A stretch of DNA of 64,000 nt from Sphingomonas sp. SORGH_AS_0950 (GTDB lineage Bacteria; Pseudomonadota; Alphaproteobacteria; Sphingomonadales; Sphingomonadaceae), in NCBI RefSeq assembly GCF_030818415.1, contig NZ_JAUTAE010000001.1, positions 3,374,001 to 3,438,000 on the forward strand, read 5' to 3'. The notes under the pieces are model-generated. The model worked only from the letters and a program-made list of their open reading frames with translations, did not search any database and was not told the origin of the DNA. Below, in pieces: positions 30,124-39,492 of this stretch. Position 1 is the stretch's first letter, and the number at the start of each line of letters is the position of its first letter. The position numbers were made by a program, and so were the translations under genes.

Positions 30124-30768
30124 ATGCACGGAGATCGCGTTCTATTCATCGACGGCGAAGCGCTGGTGATCGACAAACCGGCGGGCTTGCCTGTCGATCG
30201 GCCCCGTAACGGGTCGATCAGCCTCGAAAACCATCTGGAATCGCTCAAATTCGGGTTCAAGCGCTGGCCGACCGCGGTCCACCGGCTGGACCGCGACACC
30301 AGCGGCTGCCTGTTGCTGTCGCGTAATCCCAAGGCGCATGCCCGCTTCCAGCAGGCGTTCGAGGCCGGGCTGGTCGAGAAGCGCTATCTGGCGGTGCTGA
30401 ACGGCGTGGTCGAGGGCGAAGGGATGATCGACCTGGCGCTGGCCAAGGTTTCGACGCGTGAGACGGGCTGGCGGATCGTCGCCGATCCGGCGGGCAAGGC
30501 GGCCCGCACCGGCTGGCGCGCGCTGCGCCATGAGGGCGGGCGGACGCTGGTCGAATTCCGTCCCGAAACCGGCCGCACGCATCAGATCCGCGTCCATGCC
30601 GCCACGGGTCTCGGCGCGCCGGTGGTGGGCGATCCCGTGTACGGCGCGGGCGAGGCGGGGGGGATGCTGCTCCACGCCGCGAGCCTGACGCTGCCGCGCG
30701 GCGAGGCCAAGGACCCGATCACGGCGGAGGCCCCGTTGCCCGAACGCTTCGGCGCGTTTCGCGACTAG
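30124..30768 (+). CDS. RluA family pseudouridine synthase
   Basis: A 214-residue pseudouridine synthase modifying rRNA or tRNA uridines. The catalytic motif is AVHRLDRDTSGCLLL with the conserved Asp. Other motifs are EALVIDKPAGLPVD near the N-terminus, EKRYLAVLNG, and ETGRTHQIRVHAATGLGAPVVG. It lacks an S4 domain, like the RluA/TruC subgroup. The exact site cannot be told from sequence. It starts about 50 bp from the divergent M15 peptidase gene, with arfB following after 12 bases. Confidence 0.92.
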   Translation: MHGDRVLFIDGEALVIDKPAGLPVDRPRNGSISLENHLESLKFGFKRWPTAVHRLDRDTSGCLLLSRNPKAHARFQQAFEAGLVEKRYLAVLNGVVEGEGMIDLALAKVSTRETGWRIVADPAGKAARTGWRALRHEGGRTLVEFRPETGRTHQIRVHAATGLGAPVVGDPVYGAGEAGGMLLHAASLTLPRGEAKDPITAEAPLPERFGAFRD

Positions 30769-30780
30769 GGCGGACCGACG

Positions 30781-31206
30781 ATGGCGCTGATCCCCGTCAC
30801 CCGCGCCATCGCGATCGACGAGCGCGAGATCGCCGAGAGCTTCACCCGCGCCTCCGGGCCGGGCGGGCAGCATGTCAACACGACCGACAGCGCGGTGCTG
30901 CTGCGCTTCGACGTGGGCGGCTCGCCGAGCTTGCCGGAGGCGGTGAAGATGCGGCTGGCCGTGCTGGCGGGGCAGCGGCTGAGCAAGGACGGCGTGCTGA
31001 CCCTGCGCGCCGATGCCAGCCGGTCGCAGGAGATGAACCGGCGTGAGGTGCGCGAGCGGCTGATCGACCTGATCCGCGAGGCGACGATCGTGCCCAAGAA
31101 GCGGCGGCCGACCAAACCCACCCGCGCGTCCCAGACCCGGCGGGTCGATGCCAAGAAGGGGCGGGCGCAGGTGAAGGCGGGGCGAGGAAAGGTCCGGTTC
31201 GATTGA
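30781..31206 (+). CDS. arfB: Alternative ribosome-rescue factor ArfB (YaeJ)
   Basis: A 141-residue peptidyl-tRNA hydrolase that frees ribosomes stalled without a stop codon. It has the class I release-factor GGQ motif in TRASGPGGQHVNTTDSAVLL (Gly28-Gly29-Gln30). A basic, flexible C-terminal tail (KKRRPTKPTRASQTRR and onward) enters the empty mRNA channel in this family. The absence of a codon-recognition domain distinguishes it from RF1/RF2. Confidence 0.95.
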   Translation: MALIPVTRAIAIDEREIAESFTRASGPGGQHVNTTDSAVLLRFDVGGSPSLPEAVKMRLAVLAGQRLSKDGVLTLRADASRSQEMNRREVRERLIDLIREATIVPKKRRPTKPTRASQTRRVDAKKGRAQVKAGRGKVRFD

Positions 31207-31220
31207 AAGCGTTGGGGCGT

Positions 31221-31308
31221 GGCCTTCGACTTCGCTCAGGCTGAACGGCGTGAGGGGTTTGTGGCCCCATATTCCAACGTCCGTTCAGCCTGAGCGAAGT
31301 CGAAGGCC
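31221..31308. repeat. Family A REP-like inverted pair, locus 6
   Basis: Canonical reverse unit 31221-31248 and forward unit 31281-31308 in the convergent gap between arfB and the small lipoprotein gene. Confidence 0.9.
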
Positions 31309-31329
31309 ACGCGAACCGCTCGCCCAAAG

Positions 31330-31362
31330 AAAAACGGGCCGGCGAACTGATCGCCGACCCGC
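31330..31362 (-). terminator. Terminator for the lipoprotein gene
   Basis: On the minus strand GCGGGTCGGCGA pairs imperfectly with TTCGCCGGCCCG, followed by TTTTTC, about 25 bases after the lipoprotein stop. Confidence 0.7.
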
Positions 31363-31387
31363 TTCCCATTCCCGAAGGGCGAACCCT

Positions 31388-31765
31388 TTAGCGGCGGACA
31401 TCCTCGCCCGCGCGGACCAGCGCGTTGCCGGTCGCCTGGCGGGCATTGTCCGCACCCTGCTCGATCTTGTCGCCGGCCCGGTCCAAGCCACGGTCGATAT
31501 TGTCGCCTGCGCGGTCGGCATGCGCCGCGGCCCGGTCCCCGGCGCGGTCCAGCTTGTCGCCCGCCTTGTCCATGGCATTCTCGGCCGAGTTCAGCGCGCG
31601 TGCGGTTGCCGCCTCGACATCGTCCGAGGCGTTCTGCGTCGTCGCCTTCACGTCCGAGCCGATGGCGTCGGCGGCCTGCTCGGTCTGCTGCTGGGCATTC
31701 TCGCTGCACGCGGCCACCGACAAGGCGGCGGCACCGGTCAGGGCAAGGATCAGGGCCTTCTTCAT
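31388..31765 (-). CDS. Small lipoprotein with repeated amphipathic segments
   Basis: A 125-residue predicted lipoprotein. The signal sequence ends LSVAACS, a lipobox with the acylated Cys near residue 20. The mature part is highly charged, Ala/Asp/Arg-rich and helical, with recurring AGD-x-x-DRAGD-like units (DKAGDKLDRAGDR, ADRAGDNIDRGLDRAGDKI). The pattern suggests an extended coiled coil facing the periplasm. No enzymatic motif is visible. ATG at 31765 is used because it starts at the signal peptide. Function is unknown; an envelope spacer or stress role is possible. Confidence 0.8.
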   Translation of the reverse strand: MKKALILALTGAAALSVAACSENAQQQTEQAADAIGSDVKATTQNASDDVEAATARALNSAENAMDKAGDKLDRAGDRAAAHADRAGDNIDRGLDRAGDKIEQGADNARQATGNALVRAGEDVRR

Positions 31766-31862
31766 GGCAAACACTCCCGTTTTAAACATATGATCGGCGT
31801 GCCAACGCAGATTATCCGTTTCGGGTCCGTGTCGGCCGAAATCTGTTCGCTCCGTTGACCGC

Positions 31863-31882
31863 ATATAAAGATATCTTTATAT
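31863..31882. promoter_or_regulatory. Perfect 20-bp palindrome, candidate operator
   Basis: ATATAAAGATATCTTTATAT, an exact palindrome that begins 28 bases before the start of the ArsR-methyltransferase gene. It probably overlaps the promoter and binds the encoded ArsR protein, giving autoregulation and control of metF/metH. Confidence 0.75.
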
Positions 31883-31890
31883 CGTGATCC

Positions 31891-32853
31891 ATGGCCAATG
31901 CGCTCGAAATCTTTCGTGCCCTCAGCGATCCGACGCGGCTGCGCATCCTGGCGCTGCTGCGGTCGATGGAGCTGTCGGTGGGCGAACTCGCGCAGGTGCT
32001 GGGCCAGAGCCAGCCGCGCGTCAGCCGCCATGTGAAGATCCTGGTCGATGCCGAACTGGCCGAGCGCCGCAAGGAGGGCAGCTGGGTCTTCGTCGCGCTG
32101 GGCGACCGCGAGGCGGTGGAGCCGATGATGGCGGCGCTCGATCGCTGGACGGCGGAGGCGCCCGATCCCTGGATGGTCGCCGATGTCGCGCGGCTGGCAG
32201 CGGTGCGGGCCGACCGGGCGGCGAGCGCGGCGGCCTGGTTCGAGGATCATGCGGGCGAGTGGGATGCTATCCGATCGCTCCATGTCGCGGACAGCGAGAT
32301 CGAGGAGGCGATGGCGGGCCTGATCGGCGAGGGCGATCTGGGCGCGCTGATCGATATCGGCACGGGCACGGGGCGGATGCTGGAGCTGTTCGGCGACCGG
32401 GCGGATAGCGCGCTGGGCATCGACCGCTCGTCGGAGATGCTGCGGCTGGCCCGCGCCAAGCTGCACGGCCGCGCCAATACCGAGTTGCGGCAGGCGGACC
32501 TCTATGCGCTGCCCATGGGCGACGGCGCGGCGGACATCGCGATCCTGCACCATGTCCTGCACTTCGCGCAGCAACCGGGCGCGGCGATCGCCGAGGCGGC
32601 GCGGGTGCTGGGGCCGGGCGGGCGGCTGCTGATCGCCGACTTCGCGCCGCATGATCGCGAGGAATTGCGGCAGAAGGCGGCGCATAGCCGCCTGGGTTTC
32701 GCCGACGAACAGATGGCGGGCTGGTTCGGCCCCGCCGGGCTGACGCTGGCGCGGACCGAGACGCTGGAGGGCGGCGAGCTGACCGTCAAGCTCTGGCTGG
32801 GTGTGAAGAAGGGGCTTCGGCCCGTCGAGACGAATAGGGTGAAGGCGGCATGA
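31891..32853 (+). CDS. ArsR-type regulator fused to SAM methyltransferase
   Basis: A 320-residue fusion. Residues 5-90 are an ArsR winged helix (ALSDPTRLRILALLRSMELS, QSQPRVSRHVKILVDAELAE). Residues about 130-310 are a class I methyltransferase with motif I LIDIGTGTGRMLEL and the acidic AILHHVLHFAQQPGAAIAEA region. Metal-binding cysteines of ArsR metal sensors are absent, so a metal signal is unlikely. The gene overlaps metF (ATGA) and precedes metH, so S-adenosylhomocysteine or SAM is the probable ligand, as in proteobacterial SahR-type regulators. It may sense rather than methylate. A perfect palindrome lies just upstream. Confidence 0.9.
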   Translation: MANALEIFRALSDPTRLRILALLRSMELSVGELAQVLGQSQPRVSRHVKILVDAELAERRKEGSWVFVALGDREAVEPMMAALDRWTAEAPDPWMVADVARLAAVRADRAASAAAWFEDHAGEWDAIRSLHVADSEIEEAMAGLIGEGDLGALIDIGTGTGRMLELFGDRADSALGIDRSSEMLRLARAKLHGRANTELRQADLYALPMGDGAADIAILHHVLHFAQQPGAAIAEAARVLGPGGRLLIADFAPHDREELRQKAAHSRLGFADEQMAGWFGPAGLTLARTETLEGGELTVKLWLGVKKGLRPVETNRVKAA

Positions 32854-33791
32854 CGAACACGATCCTGACGCGGGCCGAGGCCGCGCTGGCGCATGAGGAA
32901 CCGCTGTTCGCCGATGTCGGCGGCGATATCGCGGTCAGCTTCGAATTCTTCCCGCCCAAGACGGAGAAGATGGACGCGCAGCTGTGGGACGCGATCCGCA
33001 CGCTGGAGCCGCTGGACCCTCGCTTCGTCTCGGTGACCTACGGCGCAGGCGGCTCGACCCGCGAGCGGACCCATGCGACCGTCGCGCGCATCCAGCGCGA
33101 GACGACGATGGACGCCGCCGCGCACCTGACCTGTGTCGAGGCGACCCGCGAGGAGATCGACCAGGTCGCGCAGGAATATTGGGCGGCGGGCGTGCGGCAT
33201 ATCGTCGCGCTTCGCGGCGATCCCCCCGCCGAGGGCGCGCGCTTCGTCAGCCATCCCGGCGGCTATGAGAATGCCGCCGATCTGGTCGCGGGCCTGAAGA
33301 AGCTGCACCCGTTCGAGATTTCGGTCGCGGCCTATCCCGAATGCCACCCGGACTCGGCGGACCAGAAGGCGGATATCGACAATCTGAAGCGCAAGATCGA
33401 TGCGGGCGCCAACCGCGCGATTACCCAGTTCTTCTTCTCGCCCGAGGCCTATTTCCGCTTCCGCGATGCCGCCGCCGCCGCAGGGATCGCCGCCGAGATC
33501 GTGCCGGGCATCCTGCCGGTGTCCAACGTCGCGCAGACCCGCAAGTTCGCCGCGATGTGCGGTGCGGCGATCCCCGAATGGATGGACCGTCTGTTCGAGG
33601 GGCTGGACGATCATCCCGGCGCGCGTCAGCTGGTCGCCGCCACCATCGCCGCCGAAATGTGCCGCCGCCTCTATGCGGGCGGGGTGAAGGGGTTCCACTT
33701 CTACACCCTCAACCGCGCCGAACTCGCCTATGCGATCAGCCATTTGCTGGGCGTGCGGGGGAAGAAGGCCGAGGCGGTCGCGGCGGCGTGA
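32850..33791 (+). CDS. metF: Methylenetetrahydrofolate reductase
   Basis: An FAD enzyme reducing 5,10-methylene-THF to 5-methyl-THF, the methyl donor for MetH. It has 313 residues, forming one TIM barrel. Motifs are VSFEFFPPKTEKM, FVSVTYGAGGSTRERT, AHLTCVEATREEI, HIVALRGDPP and the C-terminal GVKGFHFYTLNRAEL. It overlaps the upstream regulator gene, and a family B hairpin separates it from the first metH gene, so all are likely one methionine operon. Confidence 0.96.
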   Translation: MTNTILTRAEAALAHEEPLFADVGGDIAVSFEFFPPKTEKMDAQLWDAIRTLEPLDPRFVSVTYGAGGSTRERTHATVARIQRETTMDAAAHLTCVEATREEIDQVAQEYWAAGVRHIVALRGDPPAEGARFVSHPGGYENAADLVAGLKKLHPFEISVAAYPECHPDSADQKADIDNLKRKIDAGANRAITQFFFSPEAYFRFRDAAAAAGIAAEIVPGILPVSNVAQTRKFAAMCGAAIPEWMDRLFEGLDDHPGARQLVAATIAAEMCRRLYAGGVKGFHFYTLNRAELAYAISHLLGVRGKKAEAVAAA

Positions 33792-33842
33792 TCTTAACCC
33801 TTCGGGGGTAGGGCGGGGGCGATATGGCAGGCCGTGTCGCCT

Positions 33843-33985
33843 GTGGCTTTCCCTCCCCCGGCCCCTCCCGCCTGCGGGAGGGGAGAGATGAATTCGAGGG
33901 TCGGGGTCGGCGACGGCGCATAACCTACGACCCAAGCACGCCCCTCCCGCAGGCGGGAGGGGATGGGGGAGGGCAGGGCCACGGG
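33843..33985. repeat. Family B hairpin element between metF and metH (first part)
   Basis: Arms CCCCTCCCGCCTGCGGGAGG (from about 33862) and CCCCTCCCGCAGGCGGGAGG (from 33941) pair over about 33 bases including GTGGCTTTCCC/GGGCAGGGCCAC. The interior is not conserved with other copies. It is the same subtype as at 14251 and 49019. Confidence 0.85.
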
Positions 33986-34047
33986 CGATGACGTCTGAGG
34001 CTACCCACCCCAACGGAACAACCGCTCGCCAGAGCAGGAGCAAGACG

Positions 34048-35094
34048 ATGACGACCCGCGAAACCTTCCTGGCCGAAGCCGCCAAGCGCATCCTGATCAC
34101 CGACGGCGCGTTCGGCACCGAGATCCAGAACTGGAAGCTGGACGAGGCGGCCTATGCGGGAACGCTGGGCCTGTCCCATGACCAGAAGGGCAATAACGAC
34201 ATCCTGGCGCTGACCAAGCCCGAGGTGCCCGAGGCCATCCACCGCGCCTATTTCGAGGCGGGGGCGGACATTGCCGAGACCAACACCTTCTCCGCCAACC
34301 GGATCAGCCAGGCCGATTATGGCGCGGAACATCTGGTGCGCGAGATCAATGTCGAGAGCGCCAAGCTCGCCCGCCGCATCGCCGACGAATTCGCCGCGAA
34401 GGACGGCCGCCCCCGCTTCGTCGCGGGCGCGATCGGGCCGACCAACAAGACGCTGTCGCTGTCGCCGGATGTCAACGATCCGGGTTATCGCGAGATCGAC
34501 TTCGATTACCTCAAGGACGTGTACCGCGAACAGATCGACGCGCTGGTCGAGGGCGGCGCGGACTTCATCCTGATCGAGACGGTGTTCGATACGCTGAACG
34601 CCAAGGCCGGGATCATGGCGACGATCGAGGCGGGCGAGGCGCTGGGCCGCGACATCCCGATCATGTTGTCGATGACGCTGACCGACCTGTCGGGCCGCAA
34701 CCTGTCGGGCCACACGGTCGAGGCCTTCTGGCACGCGGTGCGCCATGCCAAGCCGCTGACCATCGGGCTGAACTGCTCGTTCGGCGCCGAGCAGCTACGC
34801 CCGCACGTCAAGACGCTGTCGGAAATCTGCGACACGCTTATCATGATCTACCCCAATGCCGGGCTGCCCAACGAACTGGGCGCCTATGACGAAGCGCCCG
34901 TCACCACCGCCGGTCTGGTCGGCGAATGGGCGGTCGAGGGGCAGGTCAATGTGCTGGGCGGCTGCTGCGGCTCGACCCCTGCGCATATCAAGGCGATCGC
35001 CGACAAGGTGAAGGGTATGACGCCCCGCACCATCCCGACCCCGCCGGTCGTCACCCGCCTCGCCGGGCTGGAGCCGTTCACCATGGCGGCCTGA
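34048..35094 (+). CDS. metH: Methionine synthase, homocysteine-binding part (split MetH, first gene)
   Basis: A 348-residue homocysteine S-methyltransferase module equal to the first domain of cobalamin-dependent MetH. It starts RILITDGAFGTEIQNW. The zinc ligands are Cys in GLNCSFGAEQL and the pair in GGCCGSTPAHI. ATG at 34048 has AGGAG seven bases upstream and is preferred over the in-frame ATG at 33988 near the repeat. The folate, cobalamin and activation domains are encoded separately by the next gene. A hairpin repeat lies between the two halves. Confidence 0.94.
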   Translation: MTTRETFLAEAAKRILITDGAFGTEIQNWKLDEAAYAGTLGLSHDQKGNNDILALTKPEVPEAIHRAYFEAGADIAETNTFSANRISQADYGAEHLVREINVESAKLARRIADEFAAKDGRPRFVAGAIGPTNKTLSLSPDVNDPGYREIDFDYLKDVYREQIDALVEGGADFILIETVFDTLNAKAGIMATIEAGEALGRDIPIMLSMTLTDLSGRNLSGHTVEAFWHAVRHAKPLTIGLNCSFGAEQLRPHVKTLSEICDTLIMIYPNAGLPNELGAYDEAPVTTAGLVGEWAVEGQVNVLGGCCGSTPAHIKAIADKVKGMTPRTIPTPPVVTRLAGLEPFTMAA

Positions 35095-35102
35095 TCTGCA
35101 AA

Positions 35103-35209
35103 GCCCCTCCTCTTCAGGGGAGGGGTTGGGGGTGGGGCGTTGCCTGCATCCCGGACCTTTGACTGCCTGGACAGGCCCCACCCCAACCCCTCCCCTGAAG
35201 GGGAGGGGC
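35103..35209. repeat. Family B hairpin element between the two metH genes
   Basis: Arms CCCCTCCTCTTCAGGGGAGG and the complementary CCCCTCCCCTGAAGGGGAGG plus GGTTGGGGGTGGGGC/GCCCCACCCCAACC enclose about 35 unrelated bases. The stop of the first metH gene is nine bases before it and the start of the second is fourteen after it. Confidence 0.9.
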
Positions 35210-35222
35210 TAGGAACAAGACG

Positions 35223-37916
<2,694 letters not shown>

Positions 37917-37949
37917 TCGGGGCGTTCCCACGATTCCTGACGGCTTGAT

Positions 37950-37965
37950 CTTGATTATTATCAAG
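37950..37965. promoter_or_regulatory. Small dyad upstream of the YqcI/YcgG gene
   Basis: CTTGATTATTATCAAG, 6-bp perfect arms with a 4-base AT spacer, 82 bases before the start of the YqcI/YcgG gene. A regulator site is possible (it has an AT-rich look reminiscent of iron-response boxes), but this single copy is weak evidence. Confidence 0.35.
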
Positions 37966-38047
37966 GCGAGCGAGCAATCGATGCTAATCACATAGGATAT
38001 AAAGGCTTTTTGGGAACGCTGCCCATCGCGTCGCGTTGGGGCATCCC

Positions 38048-38767
38048 ATGTCGAAAACCGGAAGCAGCCTTTTCCCCGCGCACGATCCCAGCGAGCCGCA
38101 ATCGGCCGAGCTGCTGCGTGCGCATATCGCGGCAGCGGATTTCCCTTGCGTCGGCGCCAAGGCGGCGATGGCGCGGGGGACGCTGGATATCCTGGGTGCG
38201 CGCGACATCGCCAGCGCCTGGGACGATTTGCGCATCCATGACCGGCTGCGGCGTTTCGCCGAACGCTATCGTGCCGAGCCGCAGCTGTTCCGCAGCCTGG
38301 CGGTGGTGTTCGCCGGGCCCGAGCAGCTCGACGAAGCCGCGTTCGAGCGCGCGATCTGGGCGCGGATCCAGTCGCTGTCGGACAAGGATGTCTGGCTGGG
38401 GCAGGACTGGGACGAACGGGTCAGCGCCGACCCGGAAGACCCGCATTTCTCGCTGTCCTTCGGCGGCGAGGCGTTCTTCGTCGTCGGGCTGCATCCCAAT
38501 GCCAGCCGTCCGGCGCGACGCTTCCCGCGCCCCGCGATGATCTTCAACCTGCACGACCAGTTCGAGATATTGCGCGCCCAGGGCAAATATGAGGGGATGC
38601 GCGAGAAGATCATGGTCCGCGACGAGGCGCTGGCGGGATCGCGCAACCCGATGCTGGCGCGCCATGGCGAGATGAGCGAGGCCCGGCAATATAGCGGTCG
38701 CGCGGTGGAGGAGGGCTGGCGTTGCCCCTTCCACTATGCGGGCACCGATGCCGGGGCCGGGCGATGA
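38048..38767 (+). CDS. YqcI/YcgG family protein, heme-dependent N-hydroxylase-like
   Basis: A 239-residue cytoplasmic protein of the YqcI/YcgG family. The pattern includes AADFPCVGAKAAMARG at residues about 30-45, LAVVFAGPE, ALAG-type helices, SLSFGGEAFFVVGLHPNASRPARRF and MIFNLHDQFEILRAQGKYEGM. Characterised relatives (GntA in guanitoxin biosynthesis and an arginine N-hydroxylase in argolaphos biosynthesis) are heme enzymes that hydroxylate guanidine or amine nitrogens. The conserved His and Cys residues seen here could serve heme binding, but no ligand is assigned. It overlaps the DUF1989 gene, so they form a two-gene cassette. The substrate is unknown. Confidence 0.85.
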   Translation: MSKTGSSLFPAHDPSEPQSAELLRAHIAAADFPCVGAKAAMARGTLDILGARDIASAWDDLRIHDRLRRFAERYRAEPQLFRSLAVVFAGPEQLDEAAFERAIWARIQSLSDKDVWLGQDWDERVSADPEDPHFSLSFGGEAFFVVGLHPNASRPARRFPRPAMIFNLHDQFEILRAQGKYEGMREKIMVRDEALAGSRNPMLARHGEMSEARQYSGRAVEEGWRCPFHYAGTDAGAGR

Positions 38768-39360
38768 GCGCGACGACGGTCGAGATTCCGCCTCGCAGCG
38801 GCGACGCCTTTCGCATGGCCAGGGGCGACACCCTGACCGTCATCGACCCGCGCGGGCGGCAGGTCGCCGATCTGCTCGCCTTCAATGCGGAGGATCTGGA
38901 CGAGGTGATCTCGTCGGGCCGGACGCTCGATTATGCCGAGACGATCCGGCTGACCACCGGGCACAAGCTCTATTCCAACCGCTCGCGGGTGATGCTGGAG
39001 ATCGTCGCGGATACGGTGGGGATGCACGACTTCCTGCTGACGCCCTGCTCGGTCGACACGTTCGACCATTTCTATCCCGACCTGCCGCGCCATCGTGGAT
39101 GCTTCGGCAATCTGGCGGCGGCGCTGGCGCCTTTCGGCGTGGTGCCCGACCGGATTCCGGTGGCGTTCAACTGCTTTATGAACGTGCCGGTCGACGGGAC
39201 GACCGGCAAGCTGGAAGTGCTGCCGCCGCTCAGCGGACCCGGCGACCATATCCGCTTCGTGGCGCATATGGATCTGGTGATCGGCCTGACCGCCTGTTCC
39301 GCACCCGCGTCGAATGGGGGGAGCTTCAAGCCGATCGAATATCGGGTCGAGCGCCGGTAA
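38764..39360 (+). CDS. DUF1989 (urea carboxylase-associated) family protein
   Basis: A 198-residue DUF1989 protein. Features are the RMARGDTLTVIDPRGRQVADLLAF strand pair, ETIRLTTGHKLYSNRSRVML, DFLLTPCSVDTFDHFYPD, CFGNLAAALAPFG and the FNCFMNVPVDGTTGKLEVLPP region, which contain conserved Cys and His positions likely to bind metal. Members sit beside urea carboxylase or carbamoyl/guanidine metabolism genes and some are now linked to carboxyguanidine or N-hydroxylated nitrogen chemistry. Here it overlaps the YqcI/YcgG gene (ATGA). No urea carboxylase gene is in the window. The reaction is not established. Confidence 0.88.
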   Translation: MSATTVEIPPRSGDAFRMARGDTLTVIDPRGRQVADLLAFNAEDLDEVISSGRTLDYAETIRLTTGHKLYSNRSRVMLEIVADTVGMHDFLLTPCSVDTFDHFYPDLPRHRGCFGNLAAALAPFGVVPDRIPVAFNCFMNVPVDGTTGKLEVLPPLSGPGDHIRFVAHMDLVIGLTACSAPASNGGSFKPIEYRVERR

Positions 39361-39489
39361 ATCCTCCCCGGCACGGGGAGGGGGACCGTTCGCAGAGCGG
39401 TGGAGGGGGATCGCGGCTAGATACGTTCTTCGCCGAAGCCCCCCTCCGTCAGCGCTGCGCGCTGCCACCTCCCCGTACCGGGGAGGATT
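39361..39489. repeat. Family B hairpin element after the DUF1989 gene
   Basis: Arms ATCCTCCCCGGCACGGGGAG (39361 on) and its partner CCTCCCCGTACCGGGGAGGA (to 39488), with interior AGCGGTGGAGGGGG and CCCCCTCCGTCAGCGCTGCG. It fills the convergent gap between the DUF1989 and phosphatase genes. Confidence 0.88.
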
Positions 39490-39492
39490 TGC

